A DNA stretch of 64,000 nucleotides from Aquisphaera giovannonii. Lineage in GTDB: Bacteria; Planctomycetota; Planctomycetia; Isosphaerales; Isosphaeraceae. Below, in pieces: positions 29,068 through 38,133 of the stretch. The stretch covers positions 1,178,001 through 1,242,000 of the forward strand of contig NZ_CP042997.1 of the NCBI RefSeq assembly GCF_008087625.1. The letters run 5' to 3'. A program made the position numbers and the translations under genes. The notes under the pieces were generated by a model, which worked only from the letters and a program-made list of their open reading frames with translations, made no database searches and was not told the origin of the DNA. The number at the start of each line of letters is the position of its first letter. Within the stretch, counting starts at the first letter, position 1.

Positions 29068-29115
29068 GGGCAAGCCTCTCTTCGCCGAGATCGAATTGAC
29101 GGCCGGCGGACACAG

Positions 29116-29152
29116 CTTTGCGATGCAAAGGAGTTAGCTTTGCATCGCAAAG
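29116..29152. promoter_or_regulatory. perfect 15-base inverted repeat, candidate operator
   Basis: CTTTGCGATGCAAAG (29116-29130) and CTTTGCATCGCAAAG (29138-29152) are exact reverse complements around a seven-base spacer. Each arm is itself a TTTGCnnnGCAAA dyad, so it could be two adjacent binding sites for a dimeric repressor or one RNA hairpin. It lies 49-85 bases upstream of the radical SAM start codon and is AT-richer than its surroundings. Confidence 0.6.
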
Positions 29153-29229
29153 TGGCCGTGTCAAGGCGATCCTCGCGAGGCTGCCCGCGTGCGGCGGCCG
29201 GGCGGGCCGAGGCCGGCGAACCACTTTTA

Positions 29230-29353
29230 GGAGCCGCCTCCGTGCGGCGACCGCGTGAGCCCCGTCCGGCGCGGTCGCCGCACAGAGGCGGCTCCCACGG
29301 GGGCTGCGCCGGGTGAGCCCCGGCCGGCGCGGCCGCCGCACGGAGGCGGCTCC
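29230..29353. repeat. repeat family A, palindrome plus extra arm
   Basis: 29230-29300 is a palindrome with arms GGAGCCGCCTCCGTGCGGCG and CGCCGCACAGAGGCGGCTCC. A third arm of the same type (GTGAGCCCCGG ... CGCACGGAGGCGGCTCC) follows at 29311-29353. It is intergenic between the hydrolase and radical SAM genes. Confidence 0.8.
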
Positions 29354-29431
29354 TCCGGGATTGAGGCGCGCAGGTCCCTGCCGACGAGGTCAGCGTACGG
29401 AAACACCGCCAGCGGGACCCTGCCCGGTGTG

Positions 29432-30214
29432 TCAGGCGACCGACACGCGCTCCAGGGACTTGCCGACGGGCGGCATGTACTTCTGGAGCCACTCCAGGGT
29501 CAGTCGCCGGGATTCGACGTCGGCCGGGCCGCCGGGGGTGAAGATGTGGTTGGCGGCCTGGGGGTCGGGGTTGGTCTCGGTATATTCCCGGTAATCGTGG
29601 TCGATGGGCTTGAGCTTGGCCCCGCTCCCCGACCTGTTGTGGGCCTCCACCGCCCGGTCGTGCTCGACGAGTGCCTTCTCGAGGAGGCGGGAATTCATGG
29701 CGGGATCGACGAACCGCTTGTCGTTGGTGTTGTGGAACATGATGGTCGGCGGGAGCTTGGCGACCCCGGCGCCTAGCAGCGGATTGACGTAGCCGTAGAA
29801 GTCGGCGAAGGCCTTGACCCGTCCCATGGGGGACTTCTGGATGTAGGCCATGGCGATGCCGCTGCCCAGGCAGAATCCCACCAGGGCGAGGCGATCGACG
29901 TCTGCGTTCGACGCGTGCTTTTGCTTGATGTGCTCGATCGCGGCCTCCAGGACGGGGACCTTGTGGGTGATGTCCGCGTCGTACAGGTGCGGCACGCTGT
30001 CGGAGTACATGCACGGCAGCGCCGTGAGGTAGCCGAGGGCGCCGATCGATTCCGCGAACCCCTCGAGCTGCTTCCCGCAATCCCCCGCGAGGCCGGAGGT
30101 CCCGTGGACGAGGACCACCACGGGATACTTCTTGCCGTCGCGGGGCGCCTTGGCGATGCGGATCGGGTGCGATTGGCCGGCCGGATATTCGAACGATTCG
30201 GACGAGAGGGCCAT
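29432..30214 (-). CDS. dienelactone hydrolase family protein
   Basis: A 260-residue alpha/beta hydrolase of the dienelactone hydrolase type. The start at 30214 is supported by AAGGAG nine bases upstream. The strand-loop VVVLVHGTSGLAGD carries the oxyanion region. The nucleophile elbow reads GFCLGSG, so the nucleophile is cysteine, as in classical dienelactone hydrolases. The acid is probably the Asp in HNTNDKRFVDP and the base a histidine in IDHDYRE or ANHIFTP. No signal peptide is present from this start. Hydrolysis of an ester or lactone is expected, but no pathway context is visible. Upstream in-frame codons add a Cys/Arg-rich extension that looks non-coding. Confidence 0.88.
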   Translation of the reverse strand: MALSSESFEYPAGQSHPIRIAKAPRDGKKYPVVVLVHGTSGLAGDCGKQLEGFAESIGALGYLTALPCMYSDSVPHLYDADITHKVPVLEAAIEHIKQKHASNADVDRLALVGFCLGSGIAMAYIQKSPMGRVKAFADFYGYVNPLLGAGVAKLPPTIMFHNTNDKRFVDPAMNSRLLEKALVEHDRAVEAHNRSGSGAKLKPIDHDYREYTETNPDPQAANHIFTPGGPADVESRRLTLEWLQKYMPPVGKSLERVSVA

Positions 30215-30379
30215 GGTTCGAAGCTCCTTGCGAGTGCACGACGAAGCGGACGGGAGACGGGTGTCGCGGCATGATAGCACGACGGACGTGCGTGCGCAAG
30301 GGTTTTTCAGGGCGGGCTGACCTGTCGATATGGCCACCGCGTGCACGGCGGGCCCGCGGGGATCGCGGGCGGAGCCGCG

Positions 30380-32224
30380 TCACTTCGCCGCGGGCTTCGC
30401 CGACTCTTCCTTGTACCTCCGGTTCAGCTCGCGGATGACCTCCTGGGTGAGGTCGTTGGCGGGGTCGGCGTAGAGGACCGATCGCTTGACGGCTTCCTGG
30501 ACGTCGGCGGGATTGGCGGCGTTGGCCGGGCCGGAAGAGACCCTGAGGACGTAATTCAGGCCCTTCGCCCTCGCCACCGCGGCCACCGCCCGTTCGACCT
30601 CGTCCAGGAAGGAGGCCATGCTGCGGGCCTCACGCTCGGCGAACTCGCGTCCGGCCGCTTCGCGTTCGGCCTCGAACATGGACTTCAGTTGTGTTGCGCG
30701 TGCTTCGTGCACCTTGAAGTCCTCGGTGCCCGGGACCAACTTGGCGAGATGCTCCGCCTCGCCCCTCGCCGCGGCCTGGAGCTTCAGGAGATCGGCCTTG
30801 CGGCCGTCGGCGGCCGACCGGAGCTCCTCGGACGTCATCCTGAGCTTCTCGTATCTATCGAGGGCCGCTTTCATGTCGATCGAGCCGATGCGCGGGGCCG
30901 GGGCCTGGGCTCCGGGGGCCTCCGCCTTCGGCCCCCGCGGGGCACCGGGATTGGCCATCGAATCGGCCGCCTTCGGCGCGTCGCCCCTGCGATTGCGGGC
31001 CTCGGCCATCTCCCGCCGCGCGGCGGCCAGGGCCAGGGATTTGGCCTCGTAGCTCTTGCGGGCCTCGTCGTAGGCCTCGACGGCCTGCTTCGCCTCGGTG
31101 GAGTCGGCGTTCCGCCGGTACTGGAACTTGTATCGCATCGTGTCCTTGACGTGATTCCGGAGGATGGCCACCTCCTGTTCCAGGAGCTCGATGTCGATCC
31201 GCCGCCGCACCTCCGCGTCCGTTTCCAGCGCGTCGTCGTCGGCCCTGGCCGCGGCCGCTGCCGCGGGCGGCGCATACCGAGGGAAGGGGTCCATGTCCTC
31301 GGGGGCCGTCGGCGTCGCCGTCGCCGCGACGGCCGCGGGCCGGGGACCCCTGCCTGGCCCCTGGGCCGACGTCCGGGCCAGGGCAATGCCGCCGACGGCG
31401 AGGCCGACGCAGGCGATCGCGGCGAGCTTGATCCGGGTCAGGAACATGGCGTTCAGCGCTCCTTCGACGAGGACCGAGACCGACGGCGGGACCATCCCGG
31501 CCGTCTTCCAGGCGGTTGCAGACGAGACCGCCGCGCGAACCGTCGCGGCAGCGAGCGCAGGCGGGACCGCGGCGCGGGCGGCCTCGTCCGCGGCCCAAAT
31601 CGCCGCGATCGCCGGCGCGACGCCGCGGCGGATGAGCCGGCCGCGGAGCCGCTCGCGGCCGCGGGAGAGGCGGCTGCGGACGGTGCCGACCGGCCAGGCG
31701 AGGGCCTCGGCCGCCTGCTCGTGGGAGAGGCCCTCCAGGTGGCAGAGGAGGATCGGCGCCCGGAGTCGCTCGGGGAGCCGGTCCAACTCCTCGTGGAGCA
31801 CGCCGGCCAGGTCGTCGGTCGGCTCGGAGAGGACGGCGAGCTTGAGCATCCCGGCCGCGGCCCGCTCGTGGCGGCGGCGCCTGGCGGCGGCGGCCCGGGC
31901 ACAGCCGGCGGTGCGGGCGGCCGCGCCGTGGAGCCAGCTCGCCAGCGAGGCTTGCTTGCGGATCGAGCCGGCCCGGCGGGCCAGGACCAGGAACGTGGCC
32001 TGGAAGGCGTCCTCGGCGTCGTGCGGCTCGCCGAGGACGGACCGGCAGACGCGGAGGACCATCGGCCCGTGCCGCTCCACGAGCGCCGCGAACGCGACCT
32101 CGGCCGCCTCCGCCGGCCCGGCCAGGAACCGCTCCAGCAGCTCCGCGTCCGGCACCCCGGCCGCCGTCCCGGCGTCGAAGAGCGCCCGGATCGGCCCCAT
32201 CATTTCGCGGCTGGTCCTGGACAC
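30380..32224 (-). CDS. ECF sigma factor fused to a transmembrane segment and Skp/OmpH-like domain
   Basis: A 614-residue fusion. Residues 43-110 are sigma region 2 (AFAALVERHGPMVLRVCRSV, DAEDAFQATFLVLARRA). Residues 142-195 are region 4 (LPERLRAPILLCHLEGLSHE, PVGTVRSRLSRGRERLR). A hydrophobic helix at 261-283 (LTRIKLAAIACVGLAVGGIA) follows a spacer. Beyond it come a Pro/Ala linker, a coiled coil (335-412) and a Skp/OmpH-like module (444-605): it begins IGSIDMKAALDRYEKLR and ends SVLYADPANDLTQEVIRELN, a typical OmpH ending. The GTG at 32224 has GGAGG at good spacing; ATG at 32203 is the alternative. If membrane-inserted, the chaperone part would be periplasmic and the sigma part cytoplasmic, suggesting envelope-stress sensing without a separate anti-sigma factor. 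Confidence 0.85.
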   Translation of the reverse strand: MSRTSREMMGPIRALFDAGTAAGVPDAELLERFLAGPAEAAEVAFAALVERHGPMVLRVCRSVLGEPHDAEDAFQATFLVLARRAGSIRKQASLASWLHGAAARTAGCARAAAARRRRHERAAAGMLKLAVLSEPTDDLAGVLHEELDRLPERLRAPILLCHLEGLSHEQAAEALAWPVGTVRSRLSRGRERLRGRLIRRGVAPAIAAIWAADEAARAAVPPALAAATVRAAVSSATAWKTAGMVPPSVSVLVEGALNAMFLTRIKLAAIACVGLAVGGIALARTSAQGPGRGPRPAAVAATATPTAPEDMDPFPRYAPPAAAAAARADDDALETDAEVRRRIDIELLEQEVAILRNHVKDTMRYKFQYRRNADSTEAKQAVEAYDEARKSYEAKSLALAAARREMAEARNRRGDAPKAADSMANPGAPRGPKAEAPGAQAPAPRIGSIDMKAALDRYEKLRMTSEELRSAADGRKADLLKLQAAARGEAEHLAKLVPGTEDFKVHEARATQLKSMFEAEREAAGREFAEREARSMASFLDEVERAVAAVARAKGLNYVLRVSSGPANAANPADVQEAVKRSVLYADPANDLTQEVIRELNRRYKEESAKPAAK

Positions 32225-32722
32225 GCGATCGGCCTCCGCCCCGCTGGCCCCTCGTCGGATATCCGGCAGTAGTGTAACGGGGAGGCGGATCCAATCCGAC
32301 TTTTTCGCGATAGCTTGCCGTCGGGCGGGATCGCTGTTTCGGAGGCCTCCATGTGGGCAGGAGTTGTGGGAGCCGGCTCCGCCCGGCGACCGGGTGAGCC
32401 TGGGCCCTCACGGTCTTCCCTTGCAGGGCAACCGGTCGCGTATCAGGGGACCGACTCGCGATCATCGGCTCACCCGGTCGCCGGACGGAGCCGGCTCCCA
32501 CGGGGAATCCGTCCCGCCGGCGGAGGTCGGCCTCCGGAACCGCGCTCGAGGGGGATCCTCGCGCCGGTCCCACCGGCGGTGGTCGCTGGCCTTCGCCCCG
32601 CGTGGCGGGTAAGACGGTAGGTAGAGCGGGCGCGGACGAGCGAGGGCGTCCCGCTCGCCGTGCGCCATCGCCGCCCTCGCCGTGAACGACCGAGCATCAG
32701 GACGAGGACGAGGAAGACGACG
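32225..32722. other. divergent intergenic region with repeat A4
   Basis: A 498-base gap between the leftward sigma factor gene and the rightward L-fucose isomerase gene. Repeat A4 occupies 32366-32501. The AT-richer stretch 32270-32320 (TAGTGTAACGGGG, TTTTTCGCGATAG) lies upstream of the sigma gene and may hold its promoter. Nothing else was recognised. Confidence 0.4.
32366..32501. repeat. repeat family A, full element with 35-base inverted ends
   Basis: Arms at 32366-32400 and 32467-32501 match at 34 of 35 positions after reverse complementing (GTGGGAGCCGGCTCC, then CGGCGACCGGGTGAGCC). The 66-base interior is unique. This is the best-preserved complete copy of family A in the window. Confidence 0.85.
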
Positions 32723-34504
32723 ATGACGACACCCTGGATCGGGACCCCGCCGCGGATCGGGATCCGCCCCGTGATCGACGGCCGCGAGCGAGGCGTCCGC
32801 GAGTCGCTCGAGGAGCAGGTCATGGCGATGGCGAAGAACGCCGCCGCGTTCCTCTCCGAGAACCTGAGGTACCCGGACGGCACCCCGGTCCAGTGCGTCG
32901 TGGCCGACTCGAACATCGGCGGCGTCGCCGAGGCCGCCGCCTGCGCCGCGAAGTTCGCCCGCGAGGGCGTCGGCGTGTCCCTCACGGTCACGCCCTGCTG
33001 GTGCTACGGCAGCGAGACCATGGACATGGACCCGCTGATGCCCAAGGCCGTCTGGGGCTTCAACGGCACCGAGCGCCCGGGCGCCGTGTACCTCGCGGCC
33101 GTGCTCGCGGCCCACAACCAGAAGGGCCTGCCCGCCTTCGGCATCTACGGCCGGGAGGTCCAGGACGCCGGCGACGCGACGATCCCGGACGACGTCCGCG
33201 AGAAACTCCTCCGGTTCGCGAAGGCCGGCCTGGCCGTCGCCACGATGCGAGGGAAGTCGTACCTGTCGATCGGCGGCGTCTCCATGGGGATCGCCGGGTC
33301 GATCGTGGACCAGCCCTTCTTCGAGCAGTACCTCGGCATGCGCGTCGAGTGCGTGGACATGTCCGAGGTCACGCGCCGGATCGAGGAGGAGATCTACGAC
33401 AAGGACGAGTACGCCCGCGCCCTCGCCTGGACGAAGGAGCATTGCAAGGAGGGCAAGGACTACAACCCGAAGGACCGCCAGAAGTCGGCCGCGGCCAAGG
33501 CGAAGGACTGGGAGACCGTGGTCAAGATGACGCTGATCATCCGCGACCTGATGATCGGCAACCCGAAGCTGGCCGGCCGCGGGTACGGCGAGGAGGCCCT
33601 CGGCCACAACGCGATCGCCGGCGGGTTCCAGGGCCAGCGGGCCTGGACCGACCACTTCCCCAACGGGGACTTCCCCGAGGCCATCCTCACGTCGTCGTTC
33701 GACTGGAACGGCATCCGGATGCCCTACGTGGTGGCCACGGAGAACGACAGCCTCAACGGCGTCGGCATGCTCTTCAACTACCTGCTGACGAACACGGCCC
33801 AGATCTTCGCCGATGTCCGCACCTTCTGGAGTCCCGAGGCCGTGAAGCGGGCCACCGGCCACACCCTGGAGGGCGCGGCGGCCGGCGGGATCATCCACCT
33901 GATCAACTCCGGCGCCGCGACGCTGGACGGCACCGGCGAGCAGTCCCGCGACGGCAAGCCGGCGATGAAGCCGTTCTGGGAGATCACCGAGGACGAGGCG
34001 AAGAAGTGCCTGGCCGCCACGACCTGGCCGACGGCCATGCTCGAGTACTTCCGCGGCGGCGGCTACTCCTCGTGCTTCCTGTCGCGCGGGGGCATGCCGC
34101 TGACCATGATGCGGCTCAGCCTGGTGAAGGGCCTGGGCCCCGTCATCCAGATCGCCGAGGGGCATTCCGTGGACCTGCCGCCGAAGGTCCACGAGGCCCT
34201 CAACGAGCGCACCAACCCCACCTGGCCGACCACCTGGTTCGCGCCGAACGTCACCGGCTCCGGGCCGTTCCGGGATGTTTACACCGTGATGAACAACTGG
34301 AGCGCCAACCACGGCGCCATCAGCTACGGCCACATCGGGGCCGACCTCATCGCGCTCGCCTCCCTCCTTCGGATCCCGATCGCCATGCACAACGTCCCCG
34401 AGGAGCGGATCTTCCGCCCCAGCACCTGGAGCCTCTTCGGGGCGAACGAGCCCCAGGCGGCGGACTACCGCGCCTGCGCCAACTTCGGGCCGCTCTACGG
34501 CTGA
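32723..34504 (+). CDS. fucI: L-fucose isomerase
   Basis: A 593-residue enzyme that interconverts L-fucose and L-fuculose (also D-arabinose and ribulose), the first step of the phosphorylative fucose pathway. The start at 32723 has AGGAAG upstream. Strongly conserved segments span the protein: [76 protein letters not shown] (catalytic Glu region), [12 protein letters not shown] (catalytic Asp region) and [18 protein letters not shown] (catalytic His region). The length matches the family (about 590). It is followed by an alpha-L-fucosidase gene, which fits use of fucosylated polysaccharides. No fuculokinase is visible in the window. Confidence 0.95.
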   Translation: MTTPWIGTPPRIGIRPVIDGRERGVRESLEEQVMAMAKNAAAFLSENLRYPDGTPVQCVVADSNIGGVAEAAACAAKFAREGVGVSLTVTPCWCYGSETMDMDPLMPKAVWGFNGTERPGAVYLAAVLAAHNQKGLPAFGIYGREVQDAGDATIPDDVREKLLRFAKAGLAVATMRGKSYLSIGGVSMGIAGSIVDQPFFEQYLGMRVECVDMSEVTRRIEEEIYDKDEYARALAWTKEHCKEGKDYNPKDRQKSAAAKAKDWETVVKMTLIIRDLMIGNPKLAGRGYGEEALGHNAIAGGFQGQRAWTDHFPNGDFPEAILTSSFDWNGIRMPYVVATENDSLNGVGMLFNYLLTNTAQIFADVRTFWSPEAVKRATGHTLEGAAAGGIIHLINSGAATLDGTGEQSRDGKPAMKPFWEITEDEAKKCLAATTWPTAMLEYFRGGGYSSCFLSRGGMPLTMMRLSLVKGLGPVIQIAEGHSVDLPPKVHEALNERTNPTWPTTWFAPNVTGSGPFRDVYTVMNNWSANHGAISYGHIGADLIALASLLRIPIAMHNVPEERIFRPSTWSLFGANEPQAADYRACANFGPLYG

Positions 34505-34566
34505 AGACGCAACAGCCAGACTCTGGGGCCATGCGAGGTCCACATGCCGGCGCCCGCCGAACTCCG

Positions 34567-34732
34567 GTCCCCTCCCCCCACCGCGGGGGAGGGCCAGGGA
34601 GAGGGGGCGACCGCCCCGGACATGCGAGGATACGGCGGCGCGAGAACCGGCCCTCCTCGATCATCGGCCGGCGCCGCGATCGTCGGCCCACCGGCCCCCT
34701 CTCCCTAACCCTCCCCCACGGTGGGGGGAGGG
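34567..34732. repeat. repeat family C, copy 1
   Basis: A 166-base element. The left end is CCCCTCCCCCCACCGCGGGG then GAGGGCCAGGGAGAGGGGG; the right end mirrors it (CCCCCTCTCCCTAACCCTCC, CCCACGGTGGGGGGAGGG). It lies between the fucose isomerase and fucosidase genes, so any co-transcript would carry a long GC-rich hairpin. Confidence 0.75.
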
Positions 34733-34802
34733 CGTGTTCGCATGCCGTGGCCTCTACGTTCGCTCCCCTTCCTCCAGATCCCTCCCACCCCGAGATCCCC
34801 CC

Positions 34803-36527
34803 ATGAAACACACCCCCCTTGCCCTCCTCCTCACGATGGCCCTCGCGGCCCCCGCATCGGCCCAGTCCCCGCTCATTGACGAGACCCCCGCCCAGCACGA
34901 CGCCCGGATGGCCTGGTTCCGCGACGCGCGCTTCGGCATGTTCATCCACTGGGGCGTCTACTCGGTCCCGGCCGGGGAGTACAAGGACCAGAAGGACCAC
35001 GCCGAGTGGTTCCTCGAGACCACCCGCATGCCGGTCTCGGAATATGAGAAGTTCGCGGCGCAGTTCAACCCGACGAAGTTCGACGCCCACGCGTGGGCCG
35101 CGCTGGCGAAGCGGGCGGGGATGAAGTACCTGGTCATCACCTCCAAGCACCACGACGGGTTCGCGATCTATCCCTCCGCGCTGACCGACTGGTGCATCAA
35201 GGACACCCCCTTCGGCAAGGCCGGCCGCGACCCGCTGAAGGAGCTGGCCGAGGCCTGCAAGGACGAGGGGATCCGCTTCTGCACGTACCACTCGATCATG
35301 GACTGGCACCACCCCGACTGGGGCATCCGCCGCGCCTGGAACGACAAGGCGACGGGCACGCCGGACATGGACCGGTTCGACGCGTACCTGAAGGGCCAGG
35401 TGGCCGAGGTCGTCAAGAACTACCACCCCGGCATCATGTGGTTCGACGGCCAGTGGGAGGGCCCCTGGACCGAGGCCCGCGGCAAGGACATGTACGCCTA
35501 CCTGCGGAAGCTCGACCCGCAGCTCATCATCAACAACCGGGTCGGCGGCGGCACGGGCGACTACGGCACCCCCGAGCAGACGATCCCCGCCACCGGCTTC
35601 GGCCCCGGCGTGGACTGGGAATCGTGCATGACGCTGAATGACCACTGGGGCTACAACAAGAACGACCACAACTGGAAGTCGGTCACGACGATCATCCGCA
35701 ACCTGGTGGACTGCGCCAGCAAGGGGGGCAACTACCTCCTCAACGTCGGCCCGACCGCCGAGGGCGTCATCCCCGCGGAGAGCGTGGAGCGGCTGACGAA
35801 GGTCGGCGACTGGATGAAGGTCAACGGCGAGTCGATCTACCGGACAACCGCCAGCCCGTTCCGGAAGACACCCTGGGGCCGTTGCACCCGCAAGGGCAGC
35901 ACGCTGTACCTACACGTCTTCGGGCGGCCCGAGGGCGGCTCGCTCGTCGTGCCGATGTCCAACAAGGTCCGGAAGGCCTCCTTCCTGGCGGACTCCTCGC
36001 TGCCGATCTACGCCGGATCGCAGGCGGACGGGCAGCACCTGGCGCTCCCGCCGGACCTGCCCGACGCGGAGGATTCGGTGATCGCCGTGACGGTGGACGG
36101 CGAGGTCGAGCCGATCGTCGTCCGGATCCCGCAGGACGCCGACGGGAAGGTCACGCTGAAGGCGGCCGACGCCGACCTCGCCGGCGGCGTCCAGGCCGAG
36201 CACGAGCCGCCCAACATCGGCTTCTGGACGACCGCCGAGGGCGCCGCCTCGTGGCCGATCGAGGTCTCCCGCCCCGGCACGTTCGCGGTGAGCCTCGACT
36301 ACGCCGTCCCCCCCGCCGGCGCCCCGAGCGCGTTCGTCCTGACCGCGGGCGAGGGGACGCTCTCCGCCACCGCCGCACCGACGAAGGGCTTCGACGATTA
36401 CACCCGCGCCGAGGTCGGCACGATCACCCTCGCGAAAGGCCCGGCGACCCTGACCATCAAGCCCGCGAAGGCCGTCCCGAGCGGCCTGATGAACCTCCGG
36501 GCCGTGACCCTGACGCCCCGGCCGTGA
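34803..36527 (+). CDS. alpha-L-fucosidase, GH29
   Basis: A 574-residue secreted glycoside hydrolase that releases L-fucose from fucosylated glycans with retention. The ATG at 34803 begins a signal peptide (MKHTPLALLLTMALAAPASA). GH29 landmarks are RFGMFIHWGVYSVPAGE, YLVITSKHHDGFAIYPS, and YHPGIMWFDGQWEG, where the Asp of WFDG is the expected nucleophile. AKGGNYLLNVGP-type sequence (SKGGNYLLNVGPTAEG) follows. A C-terminal beta-sandwich region with weaker similarity starts near residue 360. Upstream in-frame codons lie in repeat C1 territory and are unlikely to be used. The pairing with L-fucose isomerase suggests a fucose release-and-use unit. Confidence 0.94.
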   Translation: MKHTPLALLLTMALAAPASAQSPLIDETPAQHDARMAWFRDARFGMFIHWGVYSVPAGEYKDQKDHAEWFLETTRMPVSEYEKFAAQFNPTKFDAHAWAALAKRAGMKYLVITSKHHDGFAIYPSALTDWCIKDTPFGKAGRDPLKELAEACKDEGIRFCTYHSIMDWHHPDWGIRRAWNDKATGTPDMDRFDAYLKGQVAEVVKNYHPGIMWFDGQWEGPWTEARGKDMYAYLRKLDPQLIINNRVGGGTGDYGTPEQTIPATGFGPGVDWESCMTLNDHWGYNKNDHNWKSVTTIIRNLVDCASKGGNYLLNVGPTAEGVIPAESVERLTKVGDWMKVNGESIYRTTASPFRKTPWGRCTRKGSTLYLHVFGRPEGGSLVVPMSNKVRKASFLADSSLPIYAGSQADGQHLALPPDLPDAEDSVIAVTVDGEVEPIVVRIPQDADGKVTLKAADADLAGGVQAEHEPPNIGFWTTAEGAASWPIEVSRPGTFAVSLDYAVPPAGAPSAFVLTAGEGTLSATAAPTKGFDDYTRAEVGTITLAKGPATLTIKPAKAVPSGLMNLRAVTLTPRP

Positions 36528-36539
36528 GGAATCCGAAGA

Positions 36540-36998
36540 ATGGTGGATGACGTCGCGATCGACGTGCAGACGAGCGATTCGCCTCTCGTCGATTTCCCGG
36601 GCGAGGGCGTCGCCATGCCCGTCGCGGTCGAGAAGGTGGGCGATCGGCTCTACCGGCTCATCGGCGTGCCCGTCCTGGCGGAGTCGGCCTCGTTCGGGGA
36701 CGTCATCGAGGCCGAGCCGGTCGAGGGGGGCGGGCTGCGGTTCGTCCGGGTCGCCGAGCCGGGCGGCTGGCGGACGTTCCTGTATGCCCTGCCAGCGTAC
36801 AAGCTCGACGGCGCGTGGGCATGGGCCCTCCTCGAAGAGCTGACGGCCCGGGGAGGGCACTGGGAGCAGGTCCTCTTCGGGCTACTGTTCCTCTGCCTGC
36901 CTCCCGGCCTGGACCTGGATCCCACGCCCTGGGTCGAGTCGGTCTGGCCGTGGCCGCTCGTCGCGGAGGAAGTCCCGTCGAAGTCCGCACCCAACTAA
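36540..36998 (+). CDS. DUF4265-like protein
   Basis: A 152-residue cytoplasmic protein beginning 12 bases after the fucosidase stop, with GAGGA before its ATG. The segment DRLYRLIGVPVLAESASFGDVIEAEPVEGGGLRFVRVAEPGGWRTF (quoted here only as landmarks YRLIGVPV, FGDVIEAEP and RFVRV) has the order typical of DUF4265. The C-terminus contains a hydrophobic and aromatic segment (LLFLCLPPGLDLDPTPWVES). Function is unknown. Co-transcription with the fucosidase is plausible from spacing, but a functional link is not implied by the family. Confidence 0.72.
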   Translation: MVDDVAIDVQTSDSPLVDFPGEGVAMPVAVEKVGDRLYRLIGVPVLAESASFGDVIEAEPVEGGGLRFVRVAEPGGWRTFLYALPAYKLDGAWAWALLEELTARGGHWEQVLFGLLFLCLPPGLDLDPTPWVESVWPWPLVAEEVPSKSAPN

Positions 36999-37163
36999 CA
37001 CGAGACCAACCCCGCGGGGGCTGAGACACCGGCATGATCGCTGGAGGCATGGCGCGGCGGGCGTTAGCATCGGCCTGTCGCGAAGCGGTTGCGCCTCCGC
37101 CCCCCGCGACGTCGATGCCTGACCCCGACTCCGGACACGAATCTTTCTGCGAGGCTTCAGACG

Positions 37164-37907
37164 ATGGCTGACTCGAACGCGGCGACGGTGGCGCTCGTGA
37201 CGGGGGCCGGGCGGGAACAAGGGCTGGGATTCGAGGTCTGCCGGCAACTGGCGCGGGGCGGGGCGACGGTCATCCTGACCGCCCGGGATCGGGGGAAGGC
37301 GGAGCGGGCGGCCGCGAAGCTCGCGGGAGACGGGACGGTTCACGGGATGGCGCTGGATGTGGACGACGACGCGAGCGTCCTGGCGGCGGCCGAGGATGTC
37401 GCCCAGCGATTCGGTTCCTTGACGGCCCTCATCCACAATGCGGTCGGCGGCTTCGACGTCCGGACCCCGACGGCGGACGCGACCATCGCGGACGCGAAGG
37501 CGGCGATGGAGACGACCCTGTTCGGGGCGTGGCGGCTCATCCGCGCGTTCGCCCCGCTCCTGGTCCGCAGCGGGCGGGGGCGGATCGTCAACGTCTCCAG
37601 CGAGGCCGGCTCGTTCGGCTCGGCGAAGGGCCTCGGCTCCGAGGAGTATGCCCAGGCGATCGCGACGTATGCCGTGGCGAAGGCGGCGCTCAACGCGCTC
37701 ACCCTGAAGTTCGCCGCGGCCCTCAAGGGCCAGGGGGTGCTCGTGAATGCCGTCTGCCCGGGCTTCACGGCCACTCACCCGGGCCTCGCCGAGATGGGCG
37801 CCCGGCCGGTCCCCGAGGGCGCGGCGGGCGTGGTCTGGGCCGCGACCCTGCCGGACGACGGGCCGACGGGAGGATTCTTCCGGGACGGCCGGCGCCTCCC
37901 CTGGTAG
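37164..37907 (+). CDS. short-chain dehydrogenase/reductase (SDR)
   Basis: A 247-residue NAD(P)-dependent oxidoreductase. The start at 37164 has GAGG upstream. The nucleotide-binding motif is VTGAGREQGLGFEV (TGxxxGxG). The LIHNAVGG segment corresponds to the NNAG motif. The catalytic serine is in VNVSSEAGSFG and the Tyr-Lys pair in YAVAKAAL. The coenzyme-binding PGFTATHPG segment follows. The arrangement and length are those of classical SDRs, close to carbonyl-reductase-like members by the TGAGREQGLG form. Substrate unknown; no obvious pathway partner lies beside it. Confidence 0.92.
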   Translation: MADSNAATVALVTGAGREQGLGFEVCRQLARGGATVILTARDRGKAERAAAKLAGDGTVHGMALDVDDDASVLAAAEDVAQRFGSLTALIHNAVGGFDVRTPTADATIADAKAAMETTLFGAWRLIRAFAPLLVRSGRGRIVNVSSEAGSFGSAKGLGSEEYAQAIATYAVAKAALNALTLKFAAALKGQGVLVNAVCPGFTATHPGLAEMGARPVPEGAAGVVWAATLPDDGPTGGFFRDGRRLPW

Positions 37908-38022
37908 CAGTCGCCCGTCATCGCGGCGACGCGACCCGCCCCGCGGCCCCTTCATTCGGACCGGGCAGGTGCATCGGGGTGAGCCGCGGGGGGAATCATG
38001 ATGTCGGCGAGGAGCGAGCCCC

Positions 38023-38094
38023 GTGGGAGCCGGCTCCGTCCGGCGACCGCGAAGGCCTCGGCTCACCCGGTCCCGGGACGGAGCCGGCTCCCAC
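38023..38094. repeat. repeat family A, compact palindrome
   Basis: A 72-base palindrome with ends GTGGGAGCCGGCTCCGTCC and GGGACGGAGCCGGCTCCCAC, and the internal GGCGACCGC and GGCTCACCCGG boxes of the family. It lies between the SDR gene and the shortened VOC gene, 40 bases from the latter's start. Confidence 0.8.
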
Positions 38095-38133
38095 GGGGCG
38101 GGCGGACCTCCCAGCCGGGCCGGCCTCCCCTCC

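Larger units (their letters stand above)
29068..29431. other. intergenic region with dyad operator and repeats A2/A3
   Basis: A 364-base gap between two leftward genes. It contains the dyad at 29116-29152 and the A-family repeats at 29230-29353. It should also carry the promoter of the radical SAM gene. Confidence 0.5.
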
